This document shows positions 26,008 to 34,402 of a stretch of 44,323 bases of DNA, piece after piece. Location of the stretch: NCBI GenBank assembly GCA_002716625.1, contig PBAS01000065.1:1-44323 (forward strand), in the 5' to 3' direction. The position numbers and the translations under genes were made by a program. How positions within the stretch are numbered: position 1 is the first letter of the stretch; each line of letters starts with the position of its first letter. Source of the stretch: Phycisphaeraceae bacterium (GTDB taxonomy: Bacteria; Planctomycetota; Phycisphaerae; Phycisphaerales; Phycisphaeraceae). The notes under the pieces are model-generated. The model saw nothing but the letters and a program-made list of their open reading frames with translations. It searched no databases and was not told the origin of the DNA.

Positions 26008-28464
26008 ATGAGAAGTTGGATCACATTCCTGACGACCACTGGTCTCGTAACTGCTGTGGCAGTTTTGATGATTGCAGCAATGCAGGGAACCAATGCAATG
26101 GGGCAGATCCAGACCAATCACGTTCACGTCGCAGCCAAGTCTAAAACTCCCAAGTTCACCAATAAACTTGTTCATGAAACCAGTCCATACCTTCTACAAC
26201 ATGCACACAATCCAGTGAACTGGTTCCCATGGGGAGATAAAGCATTTAACGCATCACGGCAAACGGGCAAGCCAATCTTTCTGAGCGTTGGCTACTCAAC
26301 ATGCTATTGGTGCCATGTCATGGAAAGACAATGCTTCGAGGATGAAGAAATTGCTAAACAGATGAACGCCCAATTCATCTGCGTTAAAGTCGATCGCGAA
26401 GAGCGGCCTGATATTGACAACATCTATATGGCGGCTACACAGATGATATCTGGCGGTGGCGGCTGGCCGATGAGTGTGTTTCTCACACCACCTGGCGCCA
26501 ATGGCCCCAAAGACCCGGGACTCAAACCCTTTTACGCCGGCACTTATTTTCCACCCGTCGGCCAGTACGGACGGCCCGGCTTCCCCCAGATCATGGAGGG
26601 AATCACAAATGCCTGGACAACCCGACGGAAAGACATTCTTAAAAGCGCCGACGATATTGCAACAGCAATCCAGACGCACCTGGGGCAACTGGAACGCAAA
26701 GGTGATTTGAGCATTGGCTTGGTTCAAACCACAACTACCCAGTTGTTGCGTAGCTATGACCCAACTTATGGCGGTTTCGGAAACGCGCCTAAATTCCCTA
26801 CACCAAATAATCTCATGCTGCTTTTTGCCGTCTATCAAAACAGTGGTGACCAAGACATCTTGGATGCGGTGGACCATACGCTTGAACGCATGGCACGTGG
26901 TGGCATCTACGACCAGATTGGTGGAGGATTCCATCGTTATTCAACTGATGACAAATGGCTGGTACCGCATTTTGAAAAAATGCTTTATGACAATGGCCAA
27001 CTCATCGAAGCCTACCTGACTGCACACGCCACCTGTCCAAAAACGAAAGATCCACAGTTTTTTGCCCGTGTTGTTCGTGAAACTTGTGATTACATACTGC
27101 GAGAAATGACTGACTCAACGGGCACCTTCTGGTCGGCTCAAGATGCAGAGGTAGATGCCAGGGAAGGACTGAACTATTTATGGACCCCCCAACAGATTCA
27201 AAAGGCTGTTGGCGATGGAAAACTGGCAGCTCTAGCAACACAGCTATATGGACTCGATGAAGGCACAAACTTCCAGGACCCACACCACCGTGATGAGCCG
27301 CCAGCAAACGTACTCTATTTACCACTTCGTCTCGATGAGCTCGCGTTACTGCGTAATACATCACTGGAAGAATTGCTTGCTGCACGGCAGGTAATTAACC
27401 AGAAGATGTATCCCGTACGAATGCAACGCAAGCAACCAGCCACAGATGATAAAATAATTGTCAGCTGGAATGGGATTATGGTCGGTGCGCTGGCAATGGC
27501 TGGCCGCCAATTAGAAGAACCAAGCTACACCAACGCTGCGATTAGAGCCGCACGCTATATTCTCGAAAACATGCGGCAAGAAGATGGCGGACTCAACCGC
27601 ACCATGCGTAAAGGCAGGGTCAAGATCAATGCTTTTCTCGATGACTATGCATTTTTAGTCCATGGCTTACTTGAGATCTATCGCACCAATCACGACCAAT
27701 ACTGGCTTGACACTGCCAAGGACCTGATCACGGTTGCTCGGGAACGTTTTTCCACTCCAGATGGTGGCTACTACGACACCCTTGCCGATCAACCCGACTT
27801 ATTTGTCCGTACACGCAACACTCATGATGGAGCGATTCCAACAGGCAACTCGCAGATGATTCATAACCTGATTGACCTGTACGAGTTAACCGACAATGAA
27901 GAGCACCTTGATCTGGCAGTCAAGGATTTACAGTCATTTGCCGGTGTACTCACAGATCGTGGATATGTATTAGCACACATGCAGCATGCACTTCTGCGTG
28001 CTATTAAAGCTGATCCTAAACAGATCGGTAACATGGAAGAAACCGTAGCGACACCAACGGACAATGCCCCCGTCTCTATCATGGTGGAGACTAACTCCCA
28101 TAATCTTAATGATGACACACCCTTCCGTATTACACTAAACATCCAGGATGGATTCCATATCAATGCCAATGACCCCGGCATGGATAATTTGATTGCCACC
28201 AGCATTTCTCTTACAGGTACCGATGGTGTGAAACTAGAGGTTGCGTACCCCAGCGGTGAATCAAGAACATACCCTTACAGCGATGAACCCATCAATGTTT
28301 ATGAAGGCCATATTGCCATCGATGTCCAAACAATCAAAACCGGTGAAATATCCTCAACCGGCAGCCCTAAACTAACGCTAACATATCAAGCCTGCACCGA
28401 TCAAGCGTGCCTGCTGCCCACAACGGTGGGGATACCGATTCAGATTAGACTGGCAGATGATTGA
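26008..28464 (+). CDS. Secreted DUF255/SPATA20-type thioredoxin-domain protein with C-terminal DsbD-N-like domain
   Basis: An exported protein of about 818 residues. A signal peptide covers the first ~33 residues (hydrophobic TTTGLVTAVAVLMIAAM). Next is the YyaL/SPATA20 thioredoxin-like domain (HETSPYLLQHAHNPVNWFPW) with a CYWC active-site pair at Cys99 and Cys102. An (alpha/alpha) barrel similar to N-acylglucosamine 2-epimerases follows (WLVPHFEKMLYDN, SWNGIMVGALAMAG). The last ~125 residues resemble the DsbD N-terminal domain, ending in YQACTDQACLLP with its paired cysteines. Such a set suggests disulphide chemistry outside the cytoplasm, and that is inference. Start: ATG 26008 is placed at the signal peptide, with GAGG 11 bases upstream; ATG 25960 is an alternative. 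It overlaps tatD by 8 bases. Confidence 0.88.
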   Translation: MRSWITFLTTTGLVTAVAVLMIAAMQGTNAMGQIQTNHVHVAAKSKTPKFTNKLVHETSPYLLQHAHNPVNWFPWGDKAFNASRQTGKPIFLSVGYSTCYWCHVMERQCFEDEEIAKQMNAQFICVKVDREERPDIDNIYMAATQMISGGGGWPMSVFLTPPGANGPKDPGLKPFYAGTYFPPVGQYGRPGFPQIMEGITNAWTTRRKDILKSADDIATAIQTHLGQLERKGDLSIGLVQTTTTQLLRSYDPTYGGFGNAPKFPTPNNLMLLFAVYQNSGDQDILDAVDHTLERMARGGIYDQIGGGFHRYSTDDKWLVPHFEKMLYDNGQLIEAYLTAHATCPKTKDPQFFARVVRETCDYILREMTDSTGTFWSAQDAEVDAREGLNYLWTPQQIQKAVGDGKLAALATQLYGLDEGTNFQDPHHRDEPPANVLYLPLRLDELALLRNTSLEELLAARQVINQKMYPVRMQRKQPATDDKIIVSWNGIMVGALAMAGRQLEEPSYTNAAIRAARYILENMRQEDGGLNRTMRKGRVKINAFLDDYAFLVHGLLEIYRTNHDQYWLDTAKDLITVARERFSTPDGGYYDTLADQPDLFVRTRNTHDGAIPTGNSQMIHNLIDLYELTDNEEHLDLAVKDLQSFAGVLTDRGYVLAHMQHALLRAIKADPKQIGNMEETVATPTDNAPVSIMVETNSHNLNDDTPFRITLNIQDGFHINANDPGMDNLIATSISLTGTDGVKLEVAYPSGESRTYPYSDEPINVYEGHIAIDVQTIKTGEISSTGSPKLTLTYQACTDQACLLPTTVGIPIQIRLADD

Positions 28465-29245
28465 TACACATTGCCATCTAACCTATTCCGGTCTACGCGA
28501 ACAAGTTTTCGAAGTTATTAATCGTGCCAGGATTGCAGGTGTCGACCGCATGATCAGCGTCGGCACCACGCCTGACGATGCCCAACAAGCCATAGAAATA
28601 GCCGAGCAGTTTGAAGGTGTCTATGCAACTGTTGGCGTACATCCCCATTACGCATCCGACTGGACTGATCCATCTCGCATCACCGATGCAATTCTAGAAA
28701 ACTCACAACATCCAAAGGTGGTGGCAGTAGGAGAAATGGGGCTGGACAAACACTACCCAGATCCACCACTCGACCAACAACAAAATTTGCTTATGTGGCA
28801 GTTAGAAGCGGTTCAACGACTTGACGATCTACCTGTCATTATCCACAACCGGGAAGCAACAGATGAGGTCCTTGATCTCCTGAGACAGTCCGGCATACCT
28901 GGTCATCGTTTCGTCTTCCACTGTTTTACCGGTAATACCAGTGAACTTGATGCAATCCTTGCATTTGGCGCCATGGTTAGTTTCACAGGGATTATCACGT
29001 TTAATAGTGCCATAGAACTTGCCGAATCCAGTGATCGCGTGCCAATCGATCGGCTCATGATTGAAACGGACTCGCCTTATTTAACACCCGCACCTTATCG
29101 CAAAGTTCGCCCTAATGAACCGCAGTATGTCATTCATATCGCGCAGTTTATGGCCCAGCGGCGTAACCTAAGTATTGACAATTTCACCCAAAATACTGAC
29201 CATAATGCCGATCACTTCTTTGCATTCCCGGTCAGTTCACCGTAA
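28457..29245 (+). CDS. tatD: TatD family metal-dependent deoxyribonuclease
   Basis: A 262-residue TatD-family hydrolase (amidohydrolase-like TIM barrel), metal-dependent 3'-5' DNases linked to DNA quality control. The metal motifs are DTHCHL at the N terminus, GEMGLDKHY, HNREATDEVL, VFHCFTGNTSE and ETDSPYLTPAPYR. It is complete and of normal length. Its start overlaps the previous stop by 8 bases, indicating co-translation with the DUF255 protein, a pairing with no obvious functional reason. Confidence 0.93.
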   Translation: MIDTHCHLTYSGLREQVFEVINRARIAGVDRMISVGTTPDDAQQAIEIAEQFEGVYATVGVHPHYASDWTDPSRITDAILENSQHPKVVAVGEMGLDKHYPDPPLDQQQNLLMWQLEAVQRLDDLPVIIHNREATDEVLDLLRQSGIPGHRFVFHCFTGNTSELDAILAFGAMVSFTGIITFNSAIELAESSDRVPIDRLMIETDSPYLTPAPYRKVRPNEPQYVIHIAQFMAQRRNLSIDNFTQNTDHNADHFFAFPVSSP

Positions 29246-29311
29246 CGAACAGACCATATATCACATTACAACTTAAGAGCTCGACGACTGAATGCCGATT
29301 TGGCTCAATAG

Positions 29312-29560
29312 ATGAATGGGCCCGACTATATCATCGACCTCAACAGGACAAAACCGTCTGCACCAGCTTTGCAGAACAAGGTGGCCGGTCAAGGCCGGAC
29401 GTGGCTCGCAATCCGGTGGCGATGCTGCCAGGTTTACAGCCGCGTCTACTGCAATACAAAAGGCTCGGCGTATGTTGGACACTGCCCACACTGCAGTCGG
29501 CCCCTAAGAATCCGAATCGCACCCAATGGCACTAACCATCGGTTTTTCGAGGCGATGTGA
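29312..29560 (+). CDS. Small Cys-rich, putative zinc-ribbon protein
   Basis: An 82-residue basic protein with Cys pairs in RCCQVY and CPHC (HCPHCSRP), spaced like a zinc ribbon, with a conserved-looking core (GSAYVGHCPHC) and a Gly-Thr-x-x-RFF ending. The pattern of invariant-looking residues, unlike antisense noise, suggests a real gene. From memory it resembles small hypothetical proteins annotated in planctomycetes, but I cannot verify that. The start is the ATG at 29312 without a clear ribosome binding site. It stands alone between tatD and the diguanylate cyclase module. Function unknown. Confidence 0.55.
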   Translation: MNGPDYIIDLNRTKPSAPALQNKVAGQGRTWLAIRWRCCQVYSRVYCNTKGSAYVGHCPHCSRPLRIRIAPNGTNHRFFEAM

Positions 29561-29640
29561 CCATCATTTTGTCTTAGTTCTTGTTGTGCCACTCGTGATG
29601 ATAAATCGTTTTCGTCAAGATAGATACAATCCGTTATCAG

Positions 29641-29656
29641 CAGCTAAAAATAGCTG
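29641..29656. other. Small perfect hairpin upstream of the c-di-GMP module
   Basis: CAGCTA-AAAA-TAGCTG is a perfect 6-base inverted repeat about 55 bases before the next start codon, followed by AT-rich sequence containing AATAATTATT. It could be a weak terminator for the upstream genes or an operator; nothing distinguishes these. Confidence 0.25.
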
Positions 29657-29711
29657 TAAATCATAATAATTATTAGGCTCGACCAAATCTTCAGGTTACA
29701 ATAACCCTTAG

Positions 29712-30287
29712 ATGGAAGATGGCGCCAATCAAGGTCAACCACACGTCGTCGGGACGGAGGAAAATCTACGTTGTGTGGTATTTGTCGGTCGCCAGAGACC
29801 TGAACACAAAGCGCTTCAAGCAGGTTTAGCCAAACGTTGGGGCAAACTGTGTGTGGTCACTAATACACCAAGTGTTATGGCCGAATTGGGCACTGAACCA
29901 ACGAGCACGCTTATTGTGCTTGAACCAAGTGATGTGCCCCGCCTGGAGCAGTTACTTGCAGCCGTTCAACGTTATTTCCCAAAGGTAATCTGCTGCCAAA
30001 TATCCTATACCGATCATGATGGACGGTTACACCTTACGATGCTGACCACCGAGACAGATCACAAACTTTCACCCTCATTAGATGATGATGATGGGCAAGA
30101 TCAAACCATTGAACAGCCCCTGCACCCTTTACACGACGCAACTCAATCAACCGAACACATGCCAGAATCCCGACCTCACCCGTCGCCACTGGTCACTGCC
30201 AAGGAATTAGCCATGTTGATTGGACAGATTGATCCGGATGAATCTGATGGCGAGCATCCTTCCCGTGACGTGGAGGATAAGCCGTGA
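29712..30287 (+). CDS. Hypothetical protein with a degenerate receiver-like N-terminal domain
   Basis: A 191-residue protein I do not recognise. Residues about 19-98 alternate hydrophobic strands and helices (CVVFVGRQRPEHKALQAGL, STLIVLEPSDVP, KVICCQISYTD) much like a response-regulator receiver, but without the acidic pair at the N terminus or a clear phospho-acceptor Asp. A His/Asp-rich, low-complexity acidic stretch follows (about 110-165), then a short amphipathic end (AKELAMLIGQID). It overlaps the GGDEF gene by 4 bases (GTGA), so it is very probably made with it and may regulate it. Confidence 0.7.
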   Translation: MEDGANQGQPHVVGTEENLRCVVFVGRQRPEHKALQAGLAKRWGKLCVVTNTPSVMAELGTEPTSTLIVLEPSDVPRLEQLLAAVQRYFPKVICCQISYTDHDGRLHLTMLTTETDHKLSPSLDDDDGQDQTIEQPLHPLHDATQSTEHMPESRPHPSPLVTAKELAMLIGQIDPDESDGEHPSRDVEDKP

Positions 30288-31741
30288 AGCAGCCGGGGCA
30301 CACGCTTTCGTCTGTTACTGGCTCAACGGACACAACCAATGATCCGGCTGCCAACTATCTGCCAACTCACTTGCTGATTGCCAGCACTGATTCAGTGCTC
30401 CAGTGGAAAATCCCGAATGAGATTGAACACAGCACACTGATCTCCGGGATAACCTACGTAGAGGGGTTCTTGATGGCAATGGGGCATCTTGCATCAGGCA
30501 GAAACCATGGGAACCGCCTGATTGTACTCGGTCATATCAAGGACCTTGTCGATGGTCCAGAACCAACAGCAACAGCCCTTCGTCGTTTAGCCCCCGAAGC
30601 ACTGCTGGTCTTAGTCGTAGATCATCAATCAAAAGCTGACGCCACCCGTATGGTTCAAGCCGGATTCGATCATATTCTGGATGAACCTATCGACCCCCAA
30701 CAACTACTTTTCTTGATTACGCCCGATCAGGGACATCATCCTATCAATACAACGCACGATTCTGTAACCCAACCAACTAATTCAGAGCTCAAAACAGATG
30801 CGATCATAGCCAAGGCCCTTCATGAAGGTGTTGGCCCCAGCCCGTCACGAGACCTCCAGCAAGATGTTTTAAACGATCCACAGGGCGATCAACTTGGTGA
30901 CATCGACCTGATCGATTCTCTACTCCTAAGCAAACAAAAACTCCGTCGGCTTGCAATGAAAATGCTTGCAGACCATAGCAAGATTAAACACATTGCACTC
31001 GCTGAATCTTCAGATCAACTTCCACTTCGGCATTCTTACGTCCCCGTACGACACCGTGATCAGGAATATGGGGTTCTGCATGCTCCACTACCGGCAACGG
31101 TTGCCAACCTGGAACCATGGGCAGACTGGCTTGCACGATGGCTTGCGTTGGAGGGCCGTATGCATCAACTACGGGACTGGGCACTCCATGATGAACTGAC
31201 TGGTGTCTGGAACCGCCGATACCTCAACAGCTATCTTGATACGCTGGTGAATCGAGCAAAGTCCCAGAGATTCTGTATTACGGTGCTGCTTTTCGATATC
31301 GATGACTTCAAACTGTATAACGACCGCTACGGCCATGCGGCCGGTGATGAAATCCTCCGTGAAGCAGCGAGGCTTATCACGTCGGTTGTACGTGACCATG
31401 ATGTAGTGGCGAGAATTGGTGGTGATGAATTTGTTGTCGTGTTCTGGGATGCTGAAGGCCCCCGCCGTCCCAATAGTCAGCATCCAGCAACGGTCCGCAC
31501 TGCCACCACGCGATTCCAAAGAGCAATCTGCCAGCATAAATTCCCCAAACTCGCCGAAGAGGCGCCCGGTACATTGACCATTTCTGGCGGCTTGGCCGGT
31601 TTTCCATGGGACGGACAAACACCACAAGCACTAATTGCAAAAGCAGATGAGATGGCGCTGCAATCTAAGCAACAGGGTAAAAACGTGATTACGGTAGGTC
31701 CTGGCATCCAGAAAACCTGCGAAGTTCTCTTTCCCCAGTAA
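30284..31741 (+). CDS. GGDEF-domain diguanylate cyclase with degenerate receiver-like N terminus
   Basis: A 485-residue protein. Residues about 30-150 look like a receiver domain (LLIASTDSVLQWK, LIVLGHIKDL, ALLVLVVDHQSKADATRMVQAGFDHILDEP) lacking the usual acidic pocket. A GAF-like linker is possible around 215-290. The C-terminal GGDEF domain has DELTGVWNRRYL, LLFDIDDFKLYND, an intact GGDEF at about 379-383 and an RxxD inhibitory site (RDHD, 370-373) exactly five residues before it. It should therefore make cyclic di-GMP from two GTP, with product inhibition. The GTG at 30284 has GGAGG seven bases upstream and overlaps the previous stop. The input signal is unknown. Confidence 0.9.
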   Translation: MKQPGHTLSSVTGSTDTTNDPAANYLPTHLLIASTDSVLQWKIPNEIEHSTLISGITYVEGFLMAMGHLASGRNHGNRLIVLGHIKDLVDGPEPTATALRRLAPEALLVLVVDHQSKADATRMVQAGFDHILDEPIDPQQLLFLITPDQGHHPINTTHDSVTQPTNSELKTDAIIAKALHEGVGPSPSRDLQQDVLNDPQGDQLGDIDLIDSLLLSKQKLRRLAMKMLADHSKIKHIALAESSDQLPLRHSYVPVRHRDQEYGVLHAPLPATVANLEPWADWLARWLALEGRMHQLRDWALHDELTGVWNRRYLNSYLDTLVNRAKSQRFCITVLLFDIDDFKLYNDRYGHAAGDEILREAARLITSVVRDHDVVARIGGDEFVVVFWDAEGPRRPNSQHPATVRTATTRFQRAICQHKFPKLAEEAPGTLTISGGLAGFPWDGQTPQALIAKADEMALQSKQQGKNVITVGPGIQKTCEVLFPQ

Positions 31742-32001
31742 ACCATATAATCATACGATTGCGCCAATCCTCACGATTCAGCTTGACCCATTATCACTGG
31801 ACCTCACCTTTCATCTCGTCTAACAACCTGTAAATCCAACCATTATCCGATACCTATATATTACCCTGTGCATTTCTACCGCATTGCGATTGCGGGCAAT
31901 TCAAGAGATAATGGTGGACGCGAGCCACGGCTTTCCGGTTACCGCGGCCGAACGATTGGTGGATTTTCTCATCGTGACCCCTTGAGGCAAAGGAAAGTTC
32001 A

Positions 32002-33972
32002 ATGTCATTTGACTCGACGATACACGCTAAAGCTGTGGAATTAACCAAGCTGAGTTACCAGATGACCGCCGCCGCGGGTTCCGGCCACCCAACATCGGCT
32101 GCCAGCTTGGCGCATCTGACGACAGTCTTGATGTACCAACACATGCGATGGGAACCGACTAATCCTGGGCATGTCTCTTCAGACCGACTCGTTCTCAGTG
32201 AAGGGCATGCTGTACCAATTATTTATGCTGCCTGCGCCGACTTGGGAGTCACGATAGGAAAAGCAGGCGATGGCATGCGCTCCATGCAACTTCAAGATAT
32301 CGAAACATTACGTGACATTGATTCGTTAATTGATGGTCATCCAAATCCTGCTGTTGGATTTAACTTTTTTGATGCGGCGACTGGCTCGCTGGGACAAGGG
32401 CTCAGTGTCGCAGCTGGCATTGCTGCTGGCGCCAAACTTGACGGTCTTGACAAAAGGGTCTTCTGTGTGATCGGTGATGGTGAGAGCCGTGAAGGCCAGA
32501 TATGGGAAGCAGTGGATTTTATCATCGATTTTGGACTAAAAGGTGTCTGTCCCATCTTTAACTGCAACGAATATGGCCAATCAGATACCGTCAGCGCACA
32601 GCAGTCGGGCGATGTACTTAAAGCAAAACTTGAAGCTGCAGGTATGGATGTCCTTCAAATTGACGGGCATAACCCCACCCAGATTCAAAATGCGCTGAGT
32701 AGCCATGCCCAAACAATGTACGATCCCCAAGCAAAACCCGTGGCAATTGTCGCCGTTTGCGTCAAAGGCTGGGGCAGCCCATCCCAGCAAGGCGATGGGC
32801 ACCATGGCAAGCCTGCTGACGGCGGCGGCCTTGATCAAGCACTGACCGAACTCGAACAGACAGGGCGCCAGGTTGGCGCAACGGCAGACATGCGACTGAC
32901 AACCAGCGCTATTTCTGAAAAAAAACCGGCCGCAGCCAATCGTAATCCTGTCATGAGTTTCTCTGAGGCCGCAACCGCCTTTGGCATGACTGATCAAGTC
33001 ATAAAGGGAAACTTCGCAACACGTCGGGCTTATGGACTAGCGTTACATGCATTAGGACAAGCATTTGATGATGTGGTTGCTCTGGACGCTGACGTCAAGA
33101 ATTCAACCTTTGCCGAAGACTTCTATAAAGATGATCAACTACGGGATCGTTTTTTTGAATCACGTATCGCTGAACAAAATATGATCTCTGTCGCTGCCGG
33201 ACTGAGTGCTGCGGGCAAGACGCCTTTCATCTCCACTTTTGCAAAGTTTTTGACTCGTGCCTATGACCAGATTGAAATGGCCGTTAATAGTGGAGCAAAC
33301 ATAAACATCTGTGGATCACATGCCGGCATTACCCTTGCCGCAGATGGTCCAAGCCAAATGGGACTACCAGACGTTGCATGGTTCCGGTCGTGGACAACAG
33401 TTGCAAATCATAGTGGCTACCCAGCCTTCTACGTATTGCAACCATCTGATGCTCACCAAGCATATGCCCTAACAGTTGCCATGGCGCAACATGAAGGCGC
33501 GTCTTATATCCGTACACTCCGACCAGATGTCGAGTTTCTCTACGGAAACGAACATGAGTTCCACCTCGGTGGCCATGAGGTCCTGACTGCCGGGAGAGAC
33601 CTGCTTATATGCGCCAGTGGCTACATGGTCCATGAAGCCAATCGAGCCCTAGAGATGCTTGATGGGCAAGGTATCGACGCCACACTTGTCGATCTTTACA
33701 GCTTACCGTTCGATCAAGAAGCAATTCTTGACTTAGCCAACCAGAACAACGGCATGATTCTTACGATAGAAGACAATTACGGCGGTGGTATCGGCAGTGC
33801 GATTGCAGATGCAGTTTCAGCCGATGGCGGAGGCTTTAATGTACGCCAGATGTGTGTCCGCCGGATCCCCAAAAGTGGCAAAACGCCAGACGATGTCCTG
33901 GCCTATTGCGGATTAAGTGCTGAACACATTGTTGCTCAAGCAATGTCATTGCTACAGTTGACGACTGCATAA
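32002..33972 (+). CDS. tkt: Transketolase
   Basis: A 656-residue thiamine-diphosphate enzyme that moves two-carbon ketol units between sugar phosphates in the non-oxidative pentose phosphate pathway. Seen are GSGHPTSAASLAHL, GSLGQGLSVAAG, the ThDP motif GDGESREGQIWEA ending in FNCNEYGQSD, and the central pyrimidine-binding domain (DADVKNSTFAEDF, ESRIAEQNMISVAAGLS). The C-terminal domain is also present. The ATG follows an AAAGGAAAG site. It is preceded by a 260-base gap without recognisable features. It is close to the archaeal/eukaryote-like transketolase subgroup in its ESRIAEQNMI region. Confidence 0.95.
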   Translation: MSFDSTIHAKAVELTKLSYQMTAAAGSGHPTSAASLAHLTTVLMYQHMRWEPTNPGHVSSDRLVLSEGHAVPIIYAACADLGVTIGKAGDGMRSMQLQDIETLRDIDSLIDGHPNPAVGFNFFDAATGSLGQGLSVAAGIAAGAKLDGLDKRVFCVIGDGESREGQIWEAVDFIIDFGLKGVCPIFNCNEYGQSDTVSAQQSGDVLKAKLEAAGMDVLQIDGHNPTQIQNALSSHAQTMYDPQAKPVAIVAVCVKGWGSPSQQGDGHHGKPADGGGLDQALTELEQTGRQVGATADMRLTTSAISEKKPAAANRNPVMSFSEAATAFGMTDQVIKGNFATRRAYGLALHALGQAFDDVVALDADVKNSTFAEDFYKDDQLRDRFFESRIAEQNMISVAAGLSAAGKTPFISTFAKFLTRAYDQIEMAVNSGANINICGSHAGITLAADGPSQMGLPDVAWFRSWTTVANHSGYPAFYVLQPSDAHQAYALTVAMAQHEGASYIRTLRPDVEFLYGNEHEFHLGGHEVLTAGRDLLICASGYMVHEANRALEMLDGQGIDATLVDLYSLPFDQEAILDLANQNNGMILTIEDNYGGGIGSAIADAVSADGGGFNVRQMCVRRIPKSGKTPDDVLAYCGLSAEHIVAQAMSLLQLTTA

Positions 33973-34402
33973 ATCAGGCATCGCCCCGCCTTCAGATAAA
34001 AATTCCGGCTGCTGGGTTTAGCCTGATTGATGCGTGGCAGGGATTAAGATAAGTGCCAATCATTGCAACCCGCTTATGACCAGATGGGGCATTGGATGGT
34101 CCCAGCTGCCCACTATTTTTAGTCTGATAATCCTTGGCACCATATCATTTTGTAAAACATCTGTTGCGAAAAAGACAACACCATGTTGAGGCTACCATCC
34201 AATACACCGGCCATTGCCATTCAAAGGGGATTTGGAAGTGCCTTATTAAGGCCGTAAAGCATGAATAAGCCACCCCAATCACCAAAGGGCTAATAACATC
34301 AAGCAGGGAACCAAATTGTCCGATTTTATGGCTAATGATCCGACGATGGCATAACAATGCCCGGCGGAAACTTTTGCGGCCAATCCAAAATGGGAATTGA
34401 AT
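33973..34402. other. 430-base gap between tkt and glgP, no gene recognised
   Basis: No open frame with a recognisable product, no RNA gene and no strong terminator was found. A 70-codon minus-strand frame beginning with TTG (34145-34357) is moderately hydrophobic but has no ribosome binding site or family resemblance. The stretch presumably ends tkt transcription and starts that of glgP. Confidence 0.5.

Noticed and set aside
26296-26934. Long (212-codon) antisense frame inside the DUF255 gene
   Set aside because: It is a shadow of a well-supported coding frame and has no domain of its own.
34145-34357. A 70-codon hydrophobic minus-strand frame between tkt and glgP
   Set aside because: It starts with TTG, has no ribosome binding site and no similarity that I recognise; hydrophobicity alone is not enough.
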